From: an uncultured Clostridia bacterium
GTDB taxonomy: Bacteria; Bacillota; Clostridia; Christensenellales; Aristaeellaceae
Direction: 5' to 3'
Assembly: GCA_934643535.1 (NCBI GenBank)
Contig: CAKUCE010000055.1
Location: 1 to 13,366 of the forward strand
Length of the DNA: 13,366 nucleotides
Part shown: one piece after another, positions 7,301-13,366 of the stretch
Numbering within the stretch: the stretch's first letter is position 1
Layout of the letters: the number at the start of each line of letters is the position of its first letter
The notes under the pieces: model-generated
Told to the model about the DNA's origin: nothing
Seen by the model: the letters and a program-made list of their open reading frames with translations, nothing else
Databases searched by the model: none
Translations under genes and position numbers: made by a program

Positions 7301-8710
7301 TTACTTTTGAGGGAACCCGAAATAACGCCGGGCGTTTTCGTAGCTTACGCCGCGCACGATTTCCGCAAGCGTTTCTTCATCGTCCGGGAACTGGCCTTCT
7401 TCCACCCACTGGCCTACCAAACGGCACAAAATGCGGCGGAAGTATTCGTGCCGGGGATAGCTCAGGAAGCTGCGGCTGTCGGTCAGCATGCCCACAAAGC
7501 CTGCCAGATAGCCCAGATTGGCCAGACTGACCATCTGCTCGGTCATGCCCTGCAGATGGTCGTTGAACCACCAGGCGGAGCCGTGCTGCACCTTGCTGAC
7601 GGCTTCGCTGTTCTGGAAGCAGCCGCAGAGGGAATCGATGGCCTGATTGTCGTTGGGGTTCAGACTGTACAGGATGGTTTTGGGCAGCGCATCCGCCGCT
7701 TCCAGCGCACCGAGGAAAGCGGAGGTCTGAGCGGCGGGGGCGTAATTGTCAATACAGTCGAAGCCCGTGTCAGGCCCCAGCGCGGCAAAGGCGGAGGGGT
7801 TGTTGTTGCGGCGGCAGCCGTAATGCAGCTGCATCACCCAGCCCCGGTCATGGTACTGCTTCGCCGCATACAGCATGAAGGAAGTCTTGAACGCGGCTTC
7901 TTCTTCCGGAGAGATGGCTTCGCCGGAAAGACGCTTTTTCAGAATGGCGTCCGTCTCTTCTTCGGAAACGGGCGAATAGTAAACATAATTCAGAGCGTGA
8001 TCGCTCAGACGGCAGCGGTTTTCCGCGAAGAAGTCCATACGGGCGTTCAGCGCGGCTTTCAGGCTGGCCCAATCGGAGACGGTCACGCCGCTGCAGGCGG
8101 ACAGCTTTGCCAGATAATCGCAGAACTCCGACTTTTCAAGGTTCATGGCCTTGTCCGGCCGCCATGCGGGCAGCACGGCGGTGGCGAAAGAAGCGTCCGC
8201 CGCCAGCTTTTGATGCCATTCCAGAGAATCAATGGGATCATCCGTGGTGCAGATGGTTTCCACATGGCTTTGGGCGATCAGCCCGCGAACGCTCATGCCG
8301 GCTTCCTGCAGGCGGGCGTTGCAGAGCTGCCATACTTCTTCGGCGGTAGAGCGGTTCAGAATGCCCTCATAACCGAAAAAGCGGCGCAGCTCCAGATGGC
8401 TCCAGTGGTACAGCGGATTGCCGATGGACTTGCCCAGCACCTGAGCCCACTGCAGGAATTTGTCGTGATCGCTGGCGTCGCCGGTGATGTATTTTTCCTC
8501 CACACCGGCACAGCGCATCAGCCGCCATTTGTAATGATCGCCGCCCAGCCAGACCTGCGTGATGTTATCGTAGCGCAGGTCCTCGAAGATCTCCCGGGGG
8601 CTGATGTGGCAGTGATAGTCGATGATGGGGCAGCGGGCCGCAACGTCGTGGTACAGCCGGACCGCCGTGGGGGTGTCCAGAAGAAAATCCCTGTCCAGAA
8701 ATGCCTTCAT
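7301..8710 (-). CDS. uxaC: Glucuronate/galacturonate isomerase (uronate isomerase)
   Basis: Entry enzyme of both branches: D-glucuronate to D-fructuronate and D-galacturonate to D-tagaturonate. The 469 residues align end to end with E. coli UxaC (470). FLDRDFLLDT opens the protein, DYHCH (31-35) carries metal-site His33 and His35, and GDHYKWRLMR, TTDDPIDSLEWH, WRPDKA, WWFNDHLQGM and MLTDSRSFLSYPRHEYFRRILC are all family hallmarks of the amidohydrolase-fold isomerase. Another in-frame ATG lies at 8728, immediately after the lacI stop. The start at 8710 is chosen because the GGAGG ribosome binding site lies between the two ATGs, 8 bases before 8710, and the earlier ATG has no such site. It follows the LacI-family gene by 18 bases, so the two are co-transcribed and the isomerase is under that regulator, not the TRAP operon promoter. 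Confidence 0.97.
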   Translation of the reverse strand: MKAFLDRDFLLDTPTAVRLYHDVAARCPIIDYHCHISPREIFEDLRYDNITQVWLGGDHYKWRLMRCAGVEEKYITGDASDHDKFLQWAQVLGKSIGNPLYHWSHLELRRFFGYEGILNRSTAEEVWQLCNARLQEAGMSVRGLIAQSHVETICTTDDPIDSLEWHQKLAADASFATAVLPAWRPDKAMNLEKSEFCDYLAKLSACSGVTVSDWASLKAALNARMDFFAENRCRLSDHALNYVYYSPVSEEETDAILKKRLSGEAISPEEEAAFKTSFMLYAAKQYHDRGWVMQLHYGCRRNNNPSAFAALGPDTGFDCIDNYAPAAQTSAFLGALEAADALPKTILYSLNPNDNQAIDSLCGCFQNSEAVSKVQHGSAWWFNDHLQGMTEQMVSLANLGYLAGFVGMLTDSRSFLSYPRHEYFRRILCRLVGQWVEEGQFPDDEETLAEIVRGVSYENARRYFGFPQK

Positions 8711-8728
8711 GGGGTAAGCCTCCTTCAT
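8711..8728 (-). promoter_or_regulatory. Ribosome binding site that fixes the uxaC start
   Basis: On the minus strand this interval begins ATGAAGGAGG and ends CCCC before the ATG at 8710. The apparent first ATG is in effect part of the Shine-Dalgarno region. Initiation at 8728 would add six residues (MKEAYP) not present in E. coli UxaC. Confidence 0.75.
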
Positions 8729-9754
8729 TCAAATCGTTGACGATGGGAAACCGGTGCTTTGACGGAAAACCAGCTCGCCGGTGAAAACCGTCTCCTGTGG
8801 GACCTCCTGCCCTTCCAGTACGCCCAGCAGGACGGAGACGCAGTGCTCGCACACCGCTTTGAGCCGGTTATCCACGCTGGTCAGCTCCGGGTCGCAGCAG
8901 AGGCATGCGCCGGAGTTGTTGTAGCCGATCACGCTCAGATCTTCTGGAAGGGTCAGCCCTTTTGCACGGGCGTATTTGAGAGCGCCGACGGCCAGCAGAT
9001 CCTCCGATGCAAGGACTGCGTCGAAGCGCAGCCCCGCTTTATCCAGCCGCAGCAGTTCATCCCGAACGTGAGGAACGCTCAGCTCATCTTCCGGGAGAAA
9101 GCGCAGCAGCGTTTCATCGACCGGAACATGGAACGCCTCATGAGCCGCGCGGTAACCGGCCAGCTTGTTTCGGCCATTGTGGTTCTGGGAATGGTACAGG
9201 TACAGAAGCCTGCGGCGGCCGCTTTCCAGAAGAAACCGGGCCGCTTCCTGGGTCGCCTGCTTTTCGTCGCACAGGACGGAGTAGACGTTGGGAGCCTTCA
9301 GGGCGGCGTTGAGGATCACGACGGGCATTTGCCGGGCGGCCTTACGAATGTATTCGTTGTCCCGGGGCTTTTCTTCCACAAAGGTGGAGCCCATCAGAAG
9401 GATGCCGTCCACATGCTGGGCCGCCAGCAGCTCCACGCCCCGCTTGCGGGCGGAAAGATCCCGTTCGCAGCAGCTGAGCAGGCAGCTGTACTGCCTCCTG
9501 CGAAGCTCGCGTTCCAGATAGCTCAGTGCGTGGGCCAGATAGGGGTCGGCGGCATTGGGACACAGCAGGCCGATGGTTTTCATGCTGTTCAGTCCCAGAC
9601 TGCGGGCAAAGGCGTTGGGCACGTAGCCGCTTTCTTCCATGACGGCAAGCACCCGCGCCCGGGTGGCTTCGCTGACGCGGGGGCTGTGGTTCAGCACCCG
9701 GGAAACCGTGGCAGTGGAAACGCCGGCCTTCTGGGAAATATCGTAAATATTCAT
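8729..9754 (-). CDS. LacI-family transcriptional regulator (probable repressor of uxaC and uxaBA)
   Basis: The 341-residue protein begins directly with a LacI-type helix-turn-helix: IYDISQKAGVSTATVSRVLN (3-22), then the second-helix and hinge region through YVPNAFARSLGLNS (44-57). A periplasmic-binding-protein-like effector domain follows from about residue 60 (TIGLLCPN) to the end, with VDGILLMGS, the SEDLLAVGALKYARAKG segment and LSVIGYNNSG as family markers. Family knowledge: LacI proteins bind palindromes with a symmetric centre, usually released by a sugar ligand. Two such palindromes lie at the divergent promoters just upstream. Inference: it represses its own unit (lacI-uxaC) and uxaB-uxaA, with a uronate or pathway intermediate as effector. 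The start has an AAGGA site 6 bases upstream. The stop is followed at once by the decoy ATG of uxaC. Confidence 0.93.
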   Translation of the reverse strand: MNIYDISQKAGVSTATVSRVLNHSPRVSEATRARVLAVMEESGYVPNAFARSLGLNSMKTIGLLCPNAADPYLAHALSYLERELRRRQYSCLLSCCERDLSARKRGVELLAAQHVDGILLMGSTFVEEKPRDNEYIRKAARQMPVVILNAALKAPNVYSVLCDEKQATQEAARFLLESGRRRLLYLYHSQNHNGRNKLAGYRAAHEAFHVPVDETLLRFLPEDELSVPHVRDELLRLDKAGLRFDAVLASEDLLAVGALKYARAKGLTLPEDLSVIGYNNSGACLCCDPELTSVDNRLKAVCEHCVSVLLGVLEGQEVPQETVFTGELVFRQSTGFPSSTI

Positions 9755-9772
9755 GCCTGATCCTTTTTGCGT

Positions 9773-9784
9773 GTAAGCGCTTAC
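9773..9784. promoter_or_regulatory. LacI-family operator O1 (leftward lacI-uxaC promoter); also cre-like
   Basis: GTAAGCGCTTAC is a perfect 12-base palindrome; with flanks it reads TGTAAGCGCTTACT. It lies just downstream of the predicted leftward transcription start and 18 bases before the lacI ATG. It shares TGTAAG-NN-CTTAC with the palindrome at 9929-9942, supporting recognition by one regulator. Its CG centre also fits a CcpA cre site at all but the last position, so catabolite control is a real alternative or addition. Confidence 0.7.
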
Positions 9785-9800
9785 TTTTGTTTCGTTTTAT

Positions 9801-9829
9801 AGTATACCTTCCGGACGGTCAAAATGCAA
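9801..9829 (-). promoter_or_regulatory. Promoter of lacI-uxaC
   Basis: On the minus strand TTGCAT (9829-9824) and TATACT (9806-9801) are 17 bases apart. The transcription start would fall near 9794, placing the palindrome at 9773-9784 around +10. An alternative pairing is TTGACC with TATAAA at 15-base spacing, a less favourable distance. Confidence 0.55.
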
Positions 9830-9888
9830 ATGATTTTTCTATTGATACATATAGAAGATGCTAAGATTTTTATTTTTTCGAAAGAAAG

Positions 9889-9917
9889 TTGACGGAAGAA
9901 CGGAAAAAGGCTACAAT
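9889..9917 (+). promoter_or_regulatory. Promoter of uxaB-uxaA
   Basis: TTGACG (9889-9894) and TACAAT (9912-9917) are separated by exactly 17 bases, each matching the sigma-A consensus at five of six positions. The predicted start near 9924 lies directly before the palindrome at 9929-9942, and the leader to the uxaB ATG is about 70 bases. Confidence 0.8.
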
Positions 9918-9928
9918 AGCCATGAATG

Positions 9929-9942
9929 TGTAAGTACTTACA
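9929..9942. promoter_or_regulatory. LacI-family operator O2 (rightward uxaB-uxaA promoter)
   Basis: TGTAAGTACTTACA is a perfect 14-base palindrome beginning about 5 bases after the predicted uxaB transcription start, a classic repressor position. It differs from the palindrome at 9773-9784 mainly in its central two bases (TA instead of CG), which makes it a poor cre site and points to the local LacI-family protein. Confidence 0.75.
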
Positions 9943-9997
9943 TAATCTGTTTCGTACTTTGCAACCGATCGCTTCGGAGAATGGGGGAGACAGTTCG

Positions 9998-11479
9998 ATG
10001 GAAAAAATGGCATTGCTGGACGGAAAAATGGGGAAGAGCATCCAACGGCCCATTCGGGTGCTGCAGTTTGGCGAAGGAAATTTCCTTCGCGCGTTTGTGG
10101 ATGAAATGATCGACGTCGCCAACGAAAAAGGCAGTCTGAACGCGGGCATCGTGATCGTAAAGCCCATCCCGATGGGAACGCTGGAAGCCTTTCACCGGCA
10201 GGACTGCCGGTATACGGTGGTGCTGCGGGGCCTTCAGGACGGCGTACCTGTGGAGAAGGAACGGCTGATCACCTCCGTACAGGATGCGGTGGACGCTTAT
10301 GGCGAGTACGAAAAGTACGCCGCCTGCGCCCGGCTGGAAAGTCTTCGATTTATTGTTTCCAACACCACGGAGGCGGGCATCGTGCTGGACGAGAACGACC
10401 GGATCGAGCTGTGCCCGCCCAATACCTATCCCGGAAAGCTGTGCAAGTTCCTTTATGAAAGGGCATGCTGCTTCGACTATGCGCCCGATAAAGGGCTGGT
10501 GATCCTGCCGGTGGAACTGATCGACGACAACGGCGCGGAGCTGAAGCGCTGTGTGAAGGCGCTGGCCCGGCAGTGGAAGCTGGGCGCGCCCTTCGAACGC
10601 TGGCTGGATGAAGCCTGCGTGTTCGCGTCCACGCTGGTGGACCGCATTGTGACCGGCTATCCCCGGGACGAAGGGGAGCGTCAGGCCCTATGGAACCGGC
10701 TGGGCTATGAGGATCATCTGCTGGTGACCGGCGAACCCTTTGCGCTCTGGGTCATTGAATCGTCCAAAGACCTTTCGGAGGAGCTGCCCCTTCCCGCCTG
10801 CGGCCTGCCGGTGATCTTTACCGGCGACCAGAAACCCTACAAGCAGCGCAAGGTACGGATCCTCAACGGGGCGCACACGTCCTTTGTGCCCGCCGCCTTT
10901 CAGTGCGGCTATGACTACGTGCTGGACGCCATGCACGACCCCATGATCCGCGCCTTTATGCACAGGACGCTGTATGACGAAGTGATCCCGACGCTTTCCC
11001 TGCCCCGGGACGAGCTGACGGCCTTTGCGGAGGCGGTGACCGCGCGGTTTGAAAACCCCTTTATCCGGCATGCGCTGCTTTCGATCTGCCTGAACAGCGT
11101 CTCCAAATGGCGGGCCCGCTGCCTGCCCAGCCTGCTGGGATATATGGAGAAAAAAGGCGCGCTGCCGCCTTGCCTGACCTTTTCTCTGGCTTCTCTGATG
11201 GCGCTGTATCACGGCGGGCGGCTGGAAGAGGGAAAACTGATCTGCAGCCGGGAGGGGCAGTCCTACGCCCTGCAGGACGATGAAGCGGTGCTGCGCTTTT
11301 TCGCCGAAGGAAACCAGCGGCCCGCCCGAGAGATGGTTCATGATTTCCTGAGCCGGGAGAGCTTTTTCGGGCAGGATCTGACCCGGATCCCCGGCCTGGA
11401 GGACAGGGTGCGCGGCAGCTACGAGGCGATCCTGGCTCGGGGGATGCGCGCCGTTATGACGGAATCCTTCGGAGGCTGA
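9998..11479 (+). CDS. uxaB: Tagaturonate reductase (altronate oxidoreductase)
   Basis: Reduces D-tagaturonate to D-altronate with NADH in the galacturonate branch. At 493 residues it is close to E. coli UxaB (483) and belongs to the mannitol dehydrogenase family. It has a Rossmann entry VLQFGEGNFLRAF (21-33) and the active-site motif KVRILNGAH (285-293), giving catalytic Lys285, Asn290 and His293. The UxaB-type segment SNTTEAGI (121-128) supports tagaturonate over fructuronate or mannitol as substrate. The frame extends 24 codons upstream through the operator and leader. ATG 9998 is chosen because GGGGGAGA lies 7 bases before it. The gene follows its own promoter and operator and is trailed by uxaA after 5 bases, so the two form an operon. 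Confidence 0.95.
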   Translation: MEKMALLDGKMGKSIQRPIRVLQFGEGNFLRAFVDEMIDVANEKGSLNAGIVIVKPIPMGTLEAFHRQDCRYTVVLRGLQDGVPVEKERLITSVQDAVDAYGEYEKYAACARLESLRFIVSNTTEAGIVLDENDRIELCPPNTYPGKLCKFLYERACCFDYAPDKGLVILPVELIDDNGAELKRCVKALARQWKLGAPFERWLDEACVFASTLVDRIVTGYPRDEGERQALWNRLGYEDHLLVTGEPFALWVIESSKDLSEELPLPACGLPVIFTGDQKPYKQRKVRILNGAHTSFVPAAFQCGYDYVLDAMHDPMIRAFMHRTLYDEVIPTLSLPRDELTAFAEAVTARFENPFIRHALLSICLNSVSKWRARCLPSLLGYMEKKGALPPCLTFSLASLMALYHGGRLEEGKLICSREGQSYALQDDEAVLRFFAEGNQRPAREMVHDFLSRESFFGQDLTRIPGLEDRVRGSYEAILARGMRAVMTESFGG

Positions 11480-11484
11480 TATAT

Positions 11485-12966
11485 ATGGAAGCATTGCTGA
11501 AAATCAACCCGGCGGACAACGTGGCTGTGGCGCTGCGGGCGCTGTGCGAAGGAGAGACACTCTCCGTGGACGGGAAACGGCTGACCCTTGGGACGGATGT
11601 GCCCGCAGGGCACAAGGTGGCTCTGCGGGATCTGGAGCCGGGCGAGAAGGTCGTCAAATATGGCTTTCCCATTGGAAAGGCCATCGCGGCGATCCCGATG
11701 GGCAGTCATGTTCACACCCATAACCTGCGCACACAGCTCGGCGGAGAGCAAAGCTACGTTTATCATCCCCGGGCCTGCGCCCTTCCCGCCCGGAAGCCGG
11801 AGACGTTTCCAGGCTATCTCCGGGAAAACGGCGCGGTGGGCGTGCGAAACGAACTGTGGATCCTGCCCACCGTCGGCTGCGTCAGCGACGTGGCCAAAGC
11901 GCTGGAAAGAAAAGCTCAGTGCCTGACAGGCGAAGGGGTGGAGGGCGTATACGCTTTTTCACATCCCTACGGTTGCTCTCAGATGGGGGAGGATCAGGAA
12001 AACACCCGCGCGATTCTGGCCGATCTGGCCTGTCATCCCAACGCGGGAGGCGTACTGGTGCTTGGTCTCGGCTGCGAAAACAGCGGCGTGGAGGAGATCC
12101 GCAGCCGCATTCCGAAGGAGATGGGGCAGCGGATCCGCTATCTGATCTGCCAGCAGGTGGAAGACGAAGTGGAAGCGGGCATGAAACTCCTGAACGAGCT
12201 GGCGGAGACCATGCGCACCGAAAAACGCACGGCCTGTTCCACTTCCGGGCTGGTCGTCGGGCTGAAATGCGGCGGTTCCGACGGCTTCAGCGGTATTACG
12301 GCCAATCCGGTCATCGGCGGCTTTGCCGATCTTCTGACCGCGCAGGGAGGCAGCGTTATCCTGACCGAAGTGCCGGAAATGTTCGGCGCGGAAACGCTTC
12401 TGATGGAGCGCTGCGAAAGCCGGGAGCTTTTTGACAGAACGGCAGCTCTGATCAACGATTTTAAGCGTTATTTTGAGGAAAATCATCAGACCGTCTATGA
12501 AAATCCCTCGCCGGGCAACAAGGCGGGGGGCATCAGCACATTAGAGGACAAGGCGCTGGGCTGCACCCAGAAGAGCGGCTTTTCTCCCGTGCGGGATGTG
12601 CTTCGCTACGGTCAGCGGGTGACGGTCCCGGGACTGAATCTTCTTTCCGCGCCAGGGAACGATCTGGTAGCCTCGACGGCTCTGGCGGCGGCCGGGGCGC
12701 AGATCGTGCTGTTCTCCACGGGCCGCGGAACGCCCTTTGCCTCGCCTGTGCCCACGGTGAAAATCTCTTCCAACACCGCCCTTGCGGAGAGAAAACGCGG
12801 CTGGATCGATTTTGACGCAGGCGCGCTTCTTTCTGGCAGGACGCTGCCTGAAATGAGCCTTGCCCTGATGGAGTACGTGCTGGCGGTAGCCGGGGGAAAG
12901 CTGGTTTGCAGCGAAGAAAAAGGGTATCATGACATGGCGATTTTTAAGACGGGTGTAACATTATAG
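11485..12966 (+). CDS. uxaA: Altronate dehydratase
   Basis: Dehydrates D-altronate to 2-keto-3-deoxygluconate, where the galacturonate and glucuronate branches meet. The 493 residues match E. coli UxaA (495) in length and order. The N-terminal SAF domain (about 1-90) begins LLKINPADNVAVAL and contains GSHVHTHNL (73-81). The larger C-terminal UxaA domain has ENGAVGVRNELWILPTVGC (113-131), SHPYGCSQMGEDQENT, LGLGCEN and GLKCGGSDGFSGITANP. The repeated Cys residues fit the iron-dependent chemistry known for this family. The ATG at 11485 has GGAGG 9 bases upstream, inside the uxaB end, so translation is probably coupled. The stop is TAG. No plus-strand terminator with a U-tract follows, so the transcript may run into the structured region downstream. 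Confidence 0.96.
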   Translation: MEALLKINPADNVAVALRALCEGETLSVDGKRLTLGTDVPAGHKVALRDLEPGEKVVKYGFPIGKAIAAIPMGSHVHTHNLRTQLGGEQSYVYHPRACALPARKPETFPGYLRENGAVGVRNELWILPTVGCVSDVAKALERKAQCLTGEGVEGVYAFSHPYGCSQMGEDQENTRAILADLACHPNAGGVLVLGLGCENSGVEEIRSRIPKEMGQRIRYLICQQVEDEVEAGMKLLNELAETMRTEKRTACSTSGLVVGLKCGGSDGFSGITANPVIGGFADLLTAQGGSVILTEVPEMFGAETLLMERCESRELFDRTAALINDFKRYFEENHQTVYENPSPGNKAGGISTLEDKALGCTQKSGFSPVRDVLRYGQRVTVPGLNLLSAPGNDLVASTALAAAGAQIVLFSTGRGTPFASPVPTVKISSNTALAERKRGWIDFDAGALLSGRTLPEMSLALMEYVLAVAGGKLVCSEEKGYHDMAIFKTGVTL

Positions 12967-13366
12967 GAAAAAAGCGGGAGGATGCTGCACAGGCGGGCGC
13001 CTATCCTCCTGTTCGCACTGCAGAACGGCAACTCTGTCGTGAGATAATTCCTCTGCTGGGGATGGGAACGCACGGAAGCAAGGCTCGCAGCCCAGAGGGC
13101 GTTTGTTTGCTTTGGCAGGCAAAACGAAGGAAGGAAAACAGGTACGCAGTGGGTACAGCCGCCGAAAGCGGTTAGCGCCCTGCAGTTCAGGCAAACAACC
13201 GGCGGAGCGCATATCAGTGCGGGCCGCGCCGATGGTTTGCTCCGAGGAAAGCCCCCTGCAAGCAGCGGGGTTGGGATTTGCCGTCCTATGGTTTTCTCGC
13301 CAGCTTCGGTGCCCGAAGGTTTCCAAAGGGCGAGCGGAAAGCCCTTTGGTGCGCCCGCAGGCGCAT
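12967..13366 (+). other. Non-coding region with dense secondary structure; candidate large structured RNA or repeat element
   Basis: These 400 bases contain no frame I can support as a protein. The only sizeable one (minus strand, 12961-13326) is low in complexity cues of a real domain, has no ribosome binding site I can see, and reads through a terminator-like hairpin. Stems seen on the plus strand: 12974-12983 with 13003-13012, 13016-13024 with 13033-13041 (one mismatch), 13100-13112 with 13189-13201 (one mismatch), 13115-13119 with 13179-13183, 13157-13162 with 13168-13173, 13304-13309 with 13313-13318, 13323-13331 with 13341-13349, and 13350-13355 with 13360-13365. Several stems include G-U pairs that work only on the plus strand, and loops are A-rich there (CGAAA, GGAAA), which favours a plus-strand RNA. 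It does not match RNase P, tmRNA, 6S, SRP or a cobalamin riboswitch as I know them. It may continue past the window. Confidence 0.4.
12968..13009 (-). terminator. Terminator-like hairpin with U-tract on the minus strand, facing uxaA
   Basis: GGAGGAT (12977-12983) pairs with ATCCTCC (13003-13009). An inner stem, AGGC/GCCT, caps the hairpin, with a 7-base bulge on one side. On the minus strand the stem is followed by CGC and six T (complement of 12968-12973), the layout of an intrinsic terminator for a leftward transcript from beyond the window. On the plus strand it lacks a U-tract, so it would not end the uxaBA transcript efficiently. Confidence 0.45.

Noticed and set aside
7199..8740. A 513-codon open frame on the plus strand antisense to uxaC
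   Set aside because: It mirrors uxaC almost exactly, crosses the bidirectional terminator, and shows no recognisable domain. GC-rich codon bias commonly leaves the opposite strand open; uxaC matches its family end to end.
8759..9760. A 333-codon plus-strand frame antisense to the LacI-family gene
   Set aside because: It is a shadow of the clear LacI-family coding frame, with no domain features of its own.
13164..13200. GTTAGCG resembling an integron attC core
   Set aside because: It does not fit the GTTRRRY consensus, and no complementary core, integrase or cassette array is present.
13241..13300. GAGGAAAGCCCCC resembles the RNase P conserved segment GAGGAAAGTCC
   Set aside because: The key T is a C, the flanking sequence does not fit P1-P4, and no matching 3' ACAGAA segment is found in the expected order within the window.
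12961..13326. A 121-codon minus-strand frame in the downstream non-coding region
   Set aside because: It reads through a terminator-like hairpin, has no visible ribosome binding site or domain, and is dense in Arg, Pro and Cys as expected from translated structured RNA. I treat it as spurious.
13295..13366. Possible cobalamin riboswitch core (GGTGCCCGAAGG and GGAAAGCCC)
   Set aside because: The ordered B12-box elements, including the CCCGC-ACTG type box with its spacing, are absent; the likeness is limited to short GC-rich words.
1..13366. CRISPR arrays, tRNA or rRNA genes, insertion sequences and phage genes
   Set aside because: None seen: there are no regularly spaced direct repeats, no cloverleaf, and no transposase or integrase frames.

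Overview
The window is a hexuronate catabolism locus, most likely from a Clostridia-type Firmicute of gut or rumen origin. This rests on strong AGGAGG-type ribosome binding sites, sigma-A style -35/-10 boxes, GC-rich coding DNA with AT-rich control regions, and Firmicutes-like forms of UxuA and UxuB. The lineage call is an inference; no rRNA or tRNA marker is present.

Region 1 (about 43-6520, all minus strand) reads from right to left as one operon: TRAP substrate-binding protein (dctP type), TRAP small permease, TRAP large permease, mannonate dehydratase (uxuA), fructuronate reductase (uxuB) and a FadR-subfamily GntR regulator. Genes are tightly packed: two ATGA overlaps (small/large permease and uxuA/uxuB) and gaps of 15 and 25 bases. 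The exception is the 96-base gap after dctP, which holds two tandem hairpins. A promoter with operator-like palindromes lies just upstream of dctP.

Region 2 (6576-7288) is a lone plus-strand gene for a two-helix membrane protein with a YcxB-like C-terminal domain, ending at a strong bidirectional terminator shared with uxaC. It has no evident link to sugar acids.

Region 3 (7301-12966) is the second hexuronate unit. A LacI-family regulator and glucuronate isomerase (uxaC) run leftward; tagaturonate reductase (uxaB) and altronate dehydratase (uxaA) run rightward. The divergent control region of 243 bases has one sigma-A promoter for each direction, each followed by a near-identical palindromic operator. 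The operator centres are 157 bases apart, close to 15 helical turns.

Region 4 (12967-13366) has no convincing protein gene. It is rich in inverted repeats with A-rich loops and may be a large structured RNA. I could not assign it to a known family.

Together the TRAP importer would bring in glucuronate and/or galacturonate. UxaC isomerises them to fructuronate and tagaturonate. UxuB then UxuA, or UxaB then UxaA, convert these through mannonate or altronate to 2-keto-3-deoxygluconate (KDG). KDG kinase and KDPG aldolase, needed to finish the pathway, are not in the window. Uptake and the uxu branch appear to be controlled by the GntR protein, and isomerase plus the uxa branch by the LacI protein.
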